Shown in pieces: positions 35,384-43,498 of a DNA stretch of 64,000 nucleotides. The position numbers and the translations under genes are program-made. Source of the DNA: Sediminibacterium sp. (GTDB lineage Bacteria > Bacteroidota > Bacteroidia > Chitinophagales > Chitinophagaceae); contig QYPL01000005.1 of NCBI GenBank assembly GCA_007280515.1, positions 81,683-145,682 on the forward strand. The letters run 5' to 3'. The notes beneath the pieces are model-generated. The model did not search any database, had not been told where the DNA came from, and was given only the letters and a program-made list of their open reading frames with translations. Positions within the stretch are counted from its first letter, which is position 1; each line of letters starts with the position of its first letter.

Positions 35384-36754
35384 TTAGGCTTGTTTTTCAG
35401 CAAAAAATTGATGGAAATAAGGAATGGTTTCAATGCCTTTGTAAAAATTGACAATATCATATTTTTCGTTAGGGCTATGTAAGTTGTCACTATCTAATCC
35501 AAATCCCATAAATACAATTTTCACCCCTAATTCTTTTTCAAACAAAGAGCAAATAGGAATACTACCACCGCCACGTACCGGAATAGGATCCTTGCCAAAA
35601 GTTGTGGCAATGGCCTTGGCAGCGCTTTTATATTCGTGAGAATTGATAGGGGTAATATAAGGTTCGCCTCCATGATGTTCAAATGCATTTACGGTAATAT
35701 TAGCGGGTGCAATTTTTTTAAAGTGCGCAAGTACCATGGCCGTTATTTTTTCTGCCGATTGATTCGGCACCAAGCGGCAAGATATTTTTGCAAATGCTTT
35801 AGAAGGTAAAACAGTTTTTGCACCCTCCCCTATATAGCCGCCCCAAATTCCATTCACTTCTAAAGTGGGACGAATACCTGTTCTCTCATTGGTACTATAT
35901 CCTTTTTCACCCCAAACATCTTGAATACCTAAATCGGTTTTGAATTCATTTTCATCGAATGGTGCTTCTGCCATTTTTTTTCTTTCTGCATCAGTGGATA
36001 TAATCAAATCCTCATAAAAACCTGGAATGGTAATATGATTATTTTCATCATGACATGAGGCAATCATTTTTGAAAGAATGGTAATAGGGTTGGCCACTGC
36101 ACCACCATAGACGCCACTGTGTAAGTCTCTGTTAGGTCCTGTAATTTCTAGTTCTATATAACTTAAGCCTCTTACACCAATATCAATAGAAGGGGTATCC
36201 ATACTAATCATGGCTGTGTCACTAATTAAAATTACATCTGCCTTTAACAATTCGGTATGCGTTTTAACGAAGGCCGCCAAGTTAGGGCTGCCAATTTCTT
36301 CTTCCCCTTCAATAATAAATTTAATATTCGTGCAAAGAGAATTGGTTTTGCTCATAATTTCTAAGGCTTTAACATGCATATAAAATTGCCCTTTGTCATC
36401 ACAAGCGCCGCGTGCAAATATTTTACCGTCTTTAATAGTGGGGTCAAAAGGGCTACTATGCCAAAGTTCTAAAGGCTCTGCTGGTTGCACATCGTAATGC
36501 CCGTAAACAAGAACAGTAGGTAGTGTAGGGTCAACATTTATTTCAGCGTAAACAATGGGGTGTCCGGCTGTTTCATAAATTTTAGTAATGGGTGCACCTG
36601 CTTCTTGCAATGATTTTTCTACTGCTTTAGCGCAGGCTAGCATATCACCATTGTGTTCGCTCTTTGCACTCACACTGGGTATACGTAGTAAGGCTAAAAG
36701 TTCTTCTAAAAAACGATCTTTATTTTTTTCTTGATAGTCGGACCATACTTTCAT
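35384..36754 (-). CDS. M20-family dipeptidase
   Basis: This is a zinc dipeptidase of 456 residues related to the CNDP/DapE-like M20 group. Expected ligands and catalytic residues appear in order: H and D in VYGHYDVQP, D in ARGACDDKGQFYMH, the EE pair in EGEEEIGSPN, D in LISDTAMI, and the last histidine in GLDSDNLHSPNE. The lid/dimerisation domain lies between. No signal peptide is seen, so it is probably cytosolic. It is immediately upstream of the S4-protein gene. Confidence 0.94.
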   Translation of the reverse strand: MKVWSDYQEKNKDRFLEELLALLRIPSVSAKSEHNGDMLACAKAVEKSLQEAGAPITKIYETAGHPIVYAEINVDPTLPTVLVYGHYDVQPAEPLELWHSSPFDPTIKDGKIFARGACDDKGQFYMHVKALEIMSKTNSLCTNIKFIIEGEEEIGSPNLAAFVKTHTELLKADVILISDTAMISMDTPSIDIGVRGLSYIELEITGPNRDLHSGVYGGAVANPITILSKMIASCHDENNHITIPGFYEDLIISTDAERKKMAEAPFDENEFKTDLGIQDVWGEKGYSTNERTGIRPTLEVNGIWGGYIGEGAKTVLPSKAFAKISCRLVPNQSAEKITAMVLAHFKKIAPANITVNAFEHHGGEPYITPINSHEYKSAAKAIATTFGKDPIPVRGGGSIPICSLFEKELGVKIVFMGFGLDSDNLHSPNEKYDIVNFYKGIETIPYFHQFFAEKQA

Positions 36755-36805
36755 AATTTGTAATTTTTTTATAAAATTTTTAGTATTCTTATTTATATTA
36801 ATTAT

Positions 36806-37792
36806 TTAGGACAATTGATGTTTGCTATCCAATAATACATTTTCTAAATTCCAATTTAATCTTTTTTCAAAGGGGGCTTTTCTTTTTTCACAATTATCAA
36901 TGGTACAAAGGGGGCAGCTAAAAGGCATACAGCCATCTGTGTGAATATAAAACTCCACGCTATTACCAAACCTATTTTTTATCAATTGTGTAAAATCATC
37001 CACTGCTGCATGTGCTTCGTTTACATTATAATACCAAGGCACAGTTAAGTGGCAGTCTATATGCATCATCATGCCATATTTAATCACCCTTAAGTTATGC
37101 AGGTCAATCCATTTTGCATTCCTTGATGAGTTTATTTCAGTAATCACTTCTTCTAATAATTCCATGTCTGCTTCGTCCATAATACCTGCCAGGGATTGTC
37201 TTACAATTTTATAACCATCGTAAATTACATAAATACCTAAAAATAGTGCAATAAATGCGTCAATTTTTTCATACCCTGTAATAAGTAATAATATAATTCC
37301 AATGGCGACAGAGGCGGTAGTAAAAAAATCAATTTTAAATAATTTACCCGACGACAAAATGGCTAATGATTTATTTTTTTTGCCAATACGATTTAGTACC
37401 AGCGCAGTTACTAAATTAATGACTGCAATAATTACTAGTAACCAAATTCCTTTGTTGAGATGGTGCAAGCTAACAGGATTAATAAAACTGTCTATGGCTT
37501 TGTAAATAATTAAACATCCTATGCCAATAATTAAACTGCCTTGAAATGCTGCAGATATAAATTCAGCTTTGCCATGACCATAAGGGTGGTCCTTGTCTTT
37601 GGGTTTGGAAGCCACAAACAAACTATAGGATCCCACTAAGGTGGCAGCAATATTTACCACACTTTCAAGGGTGTCAGATAGAACCGACAGGGAGTGTGTT
37701 AATACATATGTAACTACTTTAAGAAAAAAAACAACAATGGTTAAAGCTGTTACAAAATATTGGACTCTCAAATTTTGTTTAGAATAAGGCAC
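36806..37792 (-). CDS. Cation diffusion facilitator transporter with a cysteine-rich tail
   Basis: This is a CDF-family metal/proton antiporter of 328 residues from this start. It has about six membrane helices; LSVLSDTLESVVNIAAT and DHPYGHGKAEFISA are the family's metal-site motifs. The cytosolic ferredoxin-like domain contains IMDEADMELLEEVI. The tail has CMPFSCPLCTIDNC, a C-x4-C-x2-C-x4-C array likely to bind metal. I prefer the GTG at 37792, 7 bp after the sod stop; an ATG at 37840 would overlap sod by 41 bp. Metal specificity cannot be read directly. It sits just downstream of superoxide dismutase, which suggests Fe, Mn or Zn handling. Confidence 0.88.
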   Translation of the reverse strand: MPYSKQNLRVQYFVTALTIVVFFLKVVTYVLTHSLSVLSDTLESVVNIAATLVGSYSLFVASKPKDKDHPYGHGKAEFISAAFQGSLIIGIGCLIIYKAIDSFINPVSLHHLNKGIWLLVIIAVINLVTALVLNRIGKKNKSLAILSSGKLFKIDFFTTASVAIGIILLLITGYEKIDAFIALFLGIYVIYDGYKIVRQSLAGIMDEADMELLEEVITEINSSRNAKWIDLHNLRVIKYGMMMHIDCHLTVPWYYNVNEAHAAVDDFTQLIKNRFGNSVEFYIHTDGCMPFSCPLCTIDNCEKRKAPFEKRLNWNLENVLLDSKHQLS

Positions 37793-37799
37793 GTTGGAA

Positions 37800-38561
37800 T
37801 TATTTTTTAATGAGCGATTCTGCGTATTTTTTTTGCGCAAATTCCCAGTTTACTAAATTCCACCAAGCGTTGATATAGTCGGGGCGTTTATTTTGATACT
37901 TTAAATAATAAGCATGCTCCCAAACATCTAAACCTAGAATAGGTGATCCTTTTGTTTCTGCAATGTCCATCAATGGATTGTCTTGATTGGGTGTTGAGCA
38001 AACCGCTAAACTATTATCTGCTTTTACAATTAACCAAGCCCATCCACTACCAAATCTTGTTTTAGCTGCATCACTAAAAGCAGTTTTAAAATTATCTAAT
38101 GAACCAAAACCTTTATTGATAGCTTCTGCTAATTCACCAGCAGGTGTAATGCTAGGAGCGGGCTTCATTAATTGCCAAAACATTTCATGATTAAAATGGC
38201 CACCAGCATTATTTCTCATTTTTGGAGAATAATGCGAAATATTTTTTAATAAATCTTGTAAAGTTGTTGTTTGGATATCCAGTTTTTCTGCAAGCGTTGC
38301 ATCTGCCAAGTTTTTAGCATAAGCAGCTGCATGTTTAGTGTAATGAATTTCCATAGTCATGGCATCAATAAAAGGTTCTAGTGCTGCATAGCCATAATTT
38401 AAAGGCTGCTGTGCATATTCACCTGCAGCAGTCAATGTTGTTATTGAATTAATTGAAGTTATTGGACTTATTTTAGTCATTAATGGCATAGCTGCTATGG
38501 CCATACCTGCTTTACTAGAAGTAGCGATAAACTGACGTCTGTTTTGAGTTGATTTTGACAT
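37800..38561 (-). CDS. Iron/manganese superoxide dismutase with a Tat-like signal
   Basis: This protein is 253 residues, about 50 longer than cytosolic Fe/Mn-SODs because of an N-terminal extension. NRRQFIATSSKAGMAIAA fits a twin-arginine signal, so the enzyme is probably folded with its metal in the cytosol and exported. Metal ligands are visible in MEIHYTKHAAAY, NAGGHFNHEMFW and DVWEHAYYLKYQ. It removes superoxide in the periplasm by inference. The gene is 4 bp after lptF and runs into the CDF transporter gene. Confidence 0.93.
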   Translation of the reverse strand: MSKSTQNRRQFIATSSKAGMAIAAMPLMTKISPITSINSITTLTAAGEYAQQPLNYGYAALEPFIDAMTMEIHYTKHAAAYAKNLADATLAEKLDIQTTTLQDLLKNISHYSPKMRNNAGGHFNHEMFWQLMKPAPSITPAGELAEAINKGFGSLDNFKTAFSDAAKTRFGSGWAWLIVKADNSLAVCSTPNQDNPLMDIAETKGSPILGLDVWEHAYYLKYQNKRPDYINAWWNLVNWEFAQKKYAESLIKK

Positions 38562-38565
38562 GGTT

Positions 38566-39993
38566 TTATTTTTTAAAGTACTTCTGTAAAGTTACTTTAA
38601 TTGGCTGTAAAAGTCGGTAGTAAAATTCCTGGTTGAATAGCTGGGAATCACGCATGGCCTTATAGGTTAAAAACAAGCCAACGGGTATTAAAATAATAGA
38701 GGACATCCACATACCAGAGAATACATCCCACTGCCCAGATTTTGCTAATTTCTCTCCAAAATTATTCAATAAGAAAAAGAGTACAAAAAATATAATGGCT
38801 AACACCAAGGGTGTGCCTAGTCCTCCTTTACGAATAATGGAACCCAAGGGTGCTCCTATTAAAAAAAGTACAAAACAGGCAAAGGATAAAGTAAATTTTC
38901 TGTGCCATTCTATTCCATGCAAGGAACTTGCATTTTTATTTTCTTTATAAGTATCCGAGATGGCCTTAAGGTTATATAATAAGGAAGAAAACTGATAGCC
39001 CGACGAGAGCTGAATACTGCTTACTAACGAATCGGGAATAAGGGTACTAAATTTTTTTAAGGGACTACTATTTTTCTTAGCATTAAAAAGGGCGGCACTA
39101 TCCTTATAGTTCATAAATTTTAAATAAGAAGCTACATCTGCATTGGTTTTTTTAACATAGTAGTCGTCTTTATTTTCTAAAGAATCCATGGCCTTGGTAA
39201 GTTGTCGAACACTTAACATTTTAGGATCGTACAATATATCACTGCTTTTATTCATCTGAAAACTTTTCAGGTCAAATACTTTTTTATATTCTTTAAAATA
39301 AAGCCTAGTGAATTCTGTATTAGTAGTACTTCGCGCTCCTCTTTCTTGATAACGCCATCCATTGTACATCACAAATTCTAAAAACTTTTTATTTGACGAT
39401 ACACGCATCACCCCCGACTCGGCCATGATTAAATTATCTTGAAGCCCAAATCTTTTTTCAAAGATGGCAATATTATGCATCACACTATCATTCGATTCTT
39501 TCTTACCTAATTTAATTACATAGCCGTCAATTTTATCATAAAAAACGCCTTCTTTTAAATCAATGGCAGGCTTGGCTACAATGATTTCATATTTTAAATT
39601 GGTAAGCTTCATCTGCGTTACCGGAATAATATTGTTTGAAAATAAAAAGGCAATACCCGCTAAAAAAATAGTGAATATAAATAACGGACGCATAAAACGA
39701 ATGAGCGGAATACCCGCCGCTTTAATGGCAATGAGTTCAAAGCTTTCTCCTAAATTACCAAAGGTCATGATGGAAGAAAATAACAAGGCTAAGGGAAGGG
39801 CCGTTGTGAAAGTACTTACAGAGACTAGCCCTACTAATTCTAAAATGGTAAATAGGTCTAATCCTTTGCCCACTAAGTCGTCAATGTATAGCCAAAAGAA
39901 TTGCATGGTCAGCACAAAAGTTGAAATAGTGAGTGCTGCCAAAAAAGGGCCAATAAAGGCTTTAAGAATTAGTATGTCTAATTTCTTGAACAA
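38566..39993 (-). CDS. LptF/LptG-family LPS export permease
   Basis: This 475-residue protein has three helices at each end and a periplasmic beta-jellyroll between, the LptF/LptG plan. The start KKLDILILKAFIGPFLAALT is typical, as is SFELIAIKAAGIPLIRFMRP after the third helix. With LptB and LptC it extracts lipopolysaccharide from the inner membrane. F versus G cannot be decided. It is followed at 4 bp by the sod gene and preceded by the START-like gene at 10 bp. Confidence 0.92.
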   Translation of the reverse strand: MFKKLDILILKAFIGPFLAALTISTFVLTMQFFWLYIDDLVGKGLDLFTILELVGLVSVSTFTTALPLALLFSSIMTFGNLGESFELIAIKAAGIPLIRFMRPLFIFTIFLAGIAFLFSNNIIPVTQMKLTNLKYEIIVAKPAIDLKEGVFYDKIDGYVIKLGKKESNDSVMHNIAIFEKRFGLQDNLIMAESGVMRVSSNKKFLEFVMYNGWRYQERGARSTTNTEFTRLYFKEYKKVFDLKSFQMNKSSDILYDPKMLSVRQLTKAMDSLENKDDYYVKKTNADVASYLKFMNYKDSAALFNAKKNSSPLKKFSTLIPDSLVSSIQLSSGYQFSSLLYNLKAISDTYKENKNASSLHGIEWHRKFTLSFACFVLFLIGAPLGSIIRKGGLGTPLVLAIIFFVLFFLLNNFGEKLAKSGQWDVFSGMWMSSIILIPVGLFLTYKAMRDSQLFNQEFYYRLLQPIKVTLQKYFKK

Positions 39994-40003
39994 AGTCGTG
40001 GTG

Positions 40004-40387
40004 CTAACTACCTATGCGATGAAAGAGCTCTTTAATCTGATATTCCCAAAGTCGGCTCTGGTCTTTGACTTCGTTCTTTTCAGCAAAATCTTTCACGATT
40101 AAAATAGTTTGATTTGAAATTTCAGTTTTTTCAATTCTAAATTCGAAGTATTCATTCTTCTCTCCATGTAGCCATCTAAATTTTATGAATTTATCTGACT
40201 CTTGGTCAACTAATTCTGCTTTCTCTGGCACACCTTTATTCCATGAAAAACTAAAAACATTTTCCCATTCATCTACTTTGTCTGCAAACCACTCTTGTAG
40301 TCCAGAGGCAGTGGATAAAAATTCAAATAATATATTAGGTGAACATCTCACCGGAAATTCAAGTTTAAATAATTGTTTCTTACTCAT
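40004..40387 (-). CDS. START-like (SRPBCC/AHSA1-type) domain protein
   Basis: This 127-residue protein belongs to a START-like group widespread in Bacteroidota. The N-terminus KLEFPVRCSPNILFEFLSTA and the block LQEWFADKVDE fit the helix-grip fold that binds hydrophobic ligands. No function is established. Being 10 bp upstream of the LptF/G gene, it may be co-transcribed with it. Confidence 0.85.
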   Translation of the reverse strand: MSKKQLFKLEFPVRCSPNILFEFLSTASGLQEWFADKVDEWENVFSFSWNKGVPEKAELVDQESDKFIKFRWLHGEKNEYFEFRIEKTEISNQTILIVKDFAEKNEVKDQSRLWEYQIKELFHRIGS

Positions 40388-40511
40388 ATATAACTAGCTC
40401 CTCTTAAAATTGTTTCGTTTGATGCAATAATATTAAATAAAGGTTAGGTTCCAAGTATTTTTTATTATTTATTAGTTAACAAACTGTCAAGACATATATA
40501 GAGTATTATCT

Positions 40512-40579
40512 AAATTGGTATAAGTATATGTAAATCAATAGCTTATATCATATTAAGATACATCTTAATTTACCAATTT
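40512..40579. repeat. Nested inverted repeats in the 270-bp gap between the START-like gene and ffh
   Basis: The outer arms AAATTGGTA (40512-40520) and TACCAATTT (40571-40579) are perfect inverted copies. Inside lie TATAAG/CTTATA (40519-40524 and 40542-40547) and an 18-bp dyad ATTAAGAT-AC-ATCTTAAT (40552-40569). The remainder of the 40388-40657 gap holds the ffh promoter box and nothing else that I can name. Confidence 0.7.
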
Positions 40580-40630
40580 TAACGTATTTATACCTTTTGA
40601 ATTGATGGTGTATGACTCGTTCTGATCACT

Positions 40631-40638
40631 TATCTTTG
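40631..40638 (+). promoter_or_regulatory. Candidate -7 box TATCTTTG for ffh
   Basis: This is an exact TAnnTTTG match followed by CCCCC, a context common at Bacteroidota start sites. It lies 19 bp before the ATG. No good -33 element was identified. Confidence 0.6.
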
Positions 40639-40657
40639 CCCCCTTAATGTTGTAAGT

Positions 40658-41977
40658 ATGTTTAATAGTTTGAGTGAAAAATTAGAATCTGCGTTTAAGC
40701 ACCTAAAAGGGCAGGCAAGAATTAATGAATTGAATGTTGCCAATACCTTAAAAGATATTAGAAAGGCTTTATTGGATGCCGATGTCAATTTTAAAATTGC
40801 CAAAGAATTTACTGATAGTATTAAAGAAAAGGCCATTGGTGCCAAGGTCATTAATGCCATTAGTCCTGGACAATTGATGGTGAAAATTGTGCAAGACGAA
40901 TTAACGGCTTTGATGGGCAATGAAGCTTCTTTGATGGACCTTTCTAAAAATCCTACTATTATTTTAGTAGCAGGTTTACAAGGTTCTGGTAAAACTACTT
41001 TTTCAGGTAAGTTGGCAAACTATTTAAAAGCACAAAAAAAATCTCCTTTGTTAGTAGCTGCTGATATTTACCGTCCTGCAGCGATGGATCAATTAATGAT
41101 ACTAGCTGAGCAAATTGGGGTAGATGTTTTTGTAGAAAGAGAAAATAAAAATGCAGTCTCCATTGCACAAAATGCATTGGTGTATGCTAAAGCCAATAAT
41201 AAAAATGTAATTATTATTGATACCGCGGGGCGTTTAGCAGTAGATGAAATTATGATGAATGAAGTAGCTGCTATTAAAAATGAAATTCAACCACAAGAAA
41301 TATTATTCGTTGTAGATTCAATGACAGGGCAGGATGCAGTGAATACCGCTAAAGTTTTTAACGATCGTTTAGATTTTACAGGTGTGGTATTAACAAAATT
41401 AGATGGTGATACCAGAGGGGGTGCCGCCTTGTCTATTAAGTACACAGTGAATAAGCCTATCAAATTTATGAGTAGTGGTGAAAAATTAGATACGCTCACT
41501 GTTTTTCATCCAGAGAGAATGGCCCAAAGAATTTTAGGCATGGGGGATATTACTTCTTTGGTAGAAAAAGCGCAGTCACAATTTGATGAAGCAGAAGCTA
41601 AAAAATTAGAAAAGAGAATTCGAAAAAATCAATTTGATTTTGAAGATTTCTTAACGCAGATACAGCAGATAAAAAAAATGGGCAACTTAAAAGATTTAAT
41701 GGGCATGATTCCAGGCATGGGCAAAAGTTTAAAAGATGTAGATATAAAAGACGATGCCTTTAAAGGAGTGGAAGCCATAATACAATCGATGACCGTTTTG
41801 GAAAGAAGAAATCCGGACTTACTTTCAACTAGTCGTAAACAAAGAATTGCCAAAGGAGCAGGTAAGGATATTGGAGAAATCAATGCTTTTATGAAGCAGT
41901 TTGACCAAATGAAGCAGATGATGAAGCAAATGTCTAGCGGGTCAATGCCAGGTAAAATGCCTGGTTTGAGACGTTAA
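40658..41977 (+). CDS. ffh: Signal recognition particle protein Ffh
   Basis: Ffh/SRP54 (439 residues) targets nascent membrane proteins to the translocon with SRP RNA and FtsY. The N domain is followed by the GTPase with G1 GLQGSGKTTFSGK, G3 DTAGRL and TKLDGDTRGG. The M domain is methionine-rich (MGNLKDLMGMIPGMGKSL, and MKQMMKQMSSGSMPGKMPG at the end). All motifs are intact. It is the first plus-strand gene after a long minus-strand run, with its own promoter box. I looked for the 4.5S RNA gene in the upstream gap and could not recognise it. Confidence 0.97.
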   Translation: MFNSLSEKLESAFKHLKGQARINELNVANTLKDIRKALLDADVNFKIAKEFTDSIKEKAIGAKVINAISPGQLMVKIVQDELTALMGNEASLMDLSKNPTIILVAGLQGSGKTTFSGKLANYLKAQKKSPLLVAADIYRPAAMDQLMILAEQIGVDVFVERENKNAVSIAQNALVYAKANNKNVIIIDTAGRLAVDEIMMNEVAAIKNEIQPQEILFVVDSMTGQDAVNTAKVFNDRLDFTGVVLTKLDGDTRGGAALSIKYTVNKPIKFMSSGEKLDTLTVFHPERMAQRILGMGDITSLVEKAQSQFDEAEAKKLEKRIRKNQFDFEDFLTQIQQIKKMGNLKDLMGMIPGMGKSLKDVDIKDDAFKGVEAIIQSMTVLERRNPDLLSTSRKQRIAKGAGKDIGEINAFMKQFDQMKQMMKQMSSGSMPGKMPGLRR

Positions 41978-42032
41978 TTTAAGTCTAAGTCATTGACAAT
42001 CATATATTAATAGGTTTTAAACCCCTTTTTCC

Positions 42033-42063
42033 TTGGTTTATTCGGTGGTTTTTACTATATTTG
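42033..42063 (+). promoter_or_regulatory. rpsP promoter: TTG (-33) and TATATTTG (-7)
   Basis: TATATTTG at 42056-42063 matches TAnnTTTG and is followed by CACCC. TTGG at 42033-42036 has 20 bp between its TTG and the -7 box, the expected spacing. The predicted leader is about 40 nt. Confidence 0.7.
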
Positions 42064-42109
42064 CACCCGGTTAACCCTATTTAATAACGCCTATAAATTT
42101 CTATTTAAC

Positions 42110-42676
42110 ATGGCAGTAAAAATGAGACTACAACGTCACGGTAGTAAAAAAAGGCCTTTCTACTTTATAGTAGTGGCTGACGGACGCGCACCAAGAGATG
42201 GTAAATTCATCCAAAAAATTGGTACTTACAACCCATTAACAGTTCCTGCAACTATCCAATTGGATCGTCAAAAGGCACTTGAGTGGTTAAACAAAGGTGC
42301 TCAACCTACAGACACCGTTCACAGAATTTTATCTTTCAAAGGAGTTCTTTATTTGAAACATTTACTTCGTGGAGTAAAATTAGGTTTGTTTGATGATGCC
42401 ACCGCAATGGAGAAATTCCAAACATGGTATGCAGCACATGAAACAAAAATTGCAAGCACAAACGATACACACAAAAAAGCAGAAGCTGCTAAAAAAGTGT
42501 ATGTACCTGTTGCTAAAAAAGTAGCAGAACCAATAGCTGTAGAAGAAGTAGCAGTAGAAGAAGTAGCTGCACCAGTTGAAGAAGCTGCACCAGTTGAAGA
42601 AGCTGCTCCAGTAGCTGAAGTAACCCCTGAAGCATCTGTTGAAGCATCAGCGGAAGAGACGCCTGCTGCAGAATAA
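42110..42676 (+). CDS. rpsP: 30S ribosomal protein S16 with an acidic Ala/Glu/Val tail
   Basis: bS16 is an assembly protein of the small subunit. The core (about residues 1-85) begins [20 protein letters not shown] and contains [17 protein letters not shown] [13 protein letters not shown]. At 188 residues the protein is roughly twice the usual length. The extra part has a charged link and a low-complexity tail of [10 protein letters not shown] and similar units. The gene has a good promoter upstream and a strong terminator between it and rimM, so rimM may be expressed separately or by read-through. Confidence 0.96.
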   Translation: MAVKMRLQRHGSKKRPFYFIVVADGRAPRDGKFIQKIGTYNPLTVPATIQLDRQKALEWLNKGAQPTDTVHRILSFKGVLYLKHLLRGVKLGLFDDATAMEKFQTWYAAHETKIASTNDTHKKAEAAKKVYVPVAKKVAEPIAVEEVAVEEVAAPVEEAAPVEEAAPVAEVTPEASVEASAEETPAAE

Positions 42677-42699
42677 TTTTAAAATTAATCTAGCTTTAT

Positions 42700-42741
42700 A
42701 AAAGCCCCTAGTTCCTATCAACGGAATTGGGGGTTTTTTTT
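42700..42741 (+). terminator. Intrinsic terminator after rpsP
   Basis: Left arm AAAGCCCCTAGTTCC (from 42701), loop TATCAAC (42716-42722), right arm GGAATTGGGGG (42723-42733) and then eight T residues (42734-42741). The stem pairs over 11 positions with two G-T wobbles. Confidence 0.88.
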
Positions 42742-42778
42742 GAAAATGATTTTGTCGATAAAAGAATTAAATTAGCAA

Positions 42779-43321
42779 ATGAGTCAGTACATACATATTG
42801 GTAAAATAGTAGCGCCCCATGGCATTACGGGTCATGTTATCATTGAGCATGCCCTGGGCAAACCCATTAGCTTTAAAGGGATTGATGCCATTTTTGTTGA
42901 AAAAAATGCAGCTAGTTTTATTCCTTATTTTATTCAAAGCGCGTCTGCTAAAACAGATACTATTTCGCATTTACAATTGGAAGGCATTAATAGTAGAGAA
43001 GCTACTGCCATGCTCTTAGGGAAAAAAGTTTGGTTACCTCAAGATGAATTTCAAAAATTAGTGGATAAGCAGTCGCCCTTAGCATTATTAGGCTATACAG
43101 TAGAAGAAGCAGGAAAAGCTATTGGGGTTATTCAAGAAGTAATAGAACAACCGCATCAATTAATGGTAACAATATTATACCAAGGCCAAGAAGCCTATAT
43201 TCCTTTACACGAAGAAAGTTTAAAAGCCGTGAATCATAAGGCTAAAACCATTAGCGTTGAACTGCCCGATGGCTTATTGGATTTATATACCATACCTCCT
43301 ACGGCAGCTTCGGATCAATAG
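42779..43321 (+). CDS. rimM: Ribosome maturation factor RimM
   Basis: RimM (180 residues) helps 16S rRNA 3'-domain maturation and binds uS19. The N-terminal domain shows IGKIVAPHGITGHVIIEHAL. The PRC-barrel half starts near LLGYTVEEAGKAIGVIQEV and ends with VELPDGLLDLY. It follows rpsP as in most bacteria, although a terminator separates them and trmD lies elsewhere in the window. Confidence 0.94.
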   Translation: MSQYIHIGKIVAPHGITGHVIIEHALGKPISFKGIDAIFVEKNAASFIPYFIQSASAKTDTISHLQLEGINSREATAMLLGKKVWLPQDEFQKLVDKQSPLALLGYTVEEAGKAIGVIQEVIEQPHQLMVTILYQGQEAYIPLHEESLKAVNHKAKTISVELPDGLLDLYTIPPTAASDQ

Positions 43322-43397
43322 GTAAAGACGCAATCATTATAAAATTTTATTACTAAGTAGTCGTTTCAAATTATTTTAAAAAAATTAATTATAAAGT

Positions 43398-43412
43398 CTA
43401 CTAAATTAGTAG
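43398..43412. promoter_or_regulatory. Candidate operator: perfect dyad CTACTAA-A-TTAGTAG
   Basis: Seven-base arms around one base, ending 8 bp before the -7 box of the peroxiredoxin promoter. The position between -33 and -7 is that of a repressor operator. I do not recognise the regulator; it is not a PerR box. Confidence 0.6.
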
Positions 43413-43420
43413 GAAATACA

Positions 43421-43428
43421 TATCTTTG
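43421..43428 (+). promoter_or_regulatory. -7 box TATCTTTG of the peroxiredoxin gene
   Basis: This is an exact TAnnTTTG match 70 bp before the ATG, giving a leader of about 65 nt. No -33 TTTG was found at the normal distance, where part of the dyad lies instead. Confidence 0.6.
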
Positions 43429-43438
43429 TGTTCTTTTT

Positions 43439-43464
43439 CTCATTATCCATTATTTTTTAATGAG
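43439..43464 (+). promoter_or_regulatory. 5' leader hairpin of the peroxiredoxin mRNA
   Basis: CTCATTA (43439-43445) and TAATGAG (43458-43464) are perfect inverted arms with a 12-nt loop. If transcription starts shortly after the -7 box, this hairpin would stand near the 5' end of the message, where it could protect it. Confidence 0.45.
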
Positions 43465-43498
43465 GGGGATGATATTATTCATACACAAAAAATAAAAC

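Noticed and set aside
39563..40102. 179-codon plus-strand open frame opposite the LptF/G gene
   Set aside because: It lies wholly opposite a well-supported permease and START-like gene, has basic low-quality composition and no recognisable domain.
40388..40657. Possible 4.5S SRP RNA gene next to ffh
   Set aside because: No GGAA-tetraloop hairpin with the conserved flanking bases was found on either strand.
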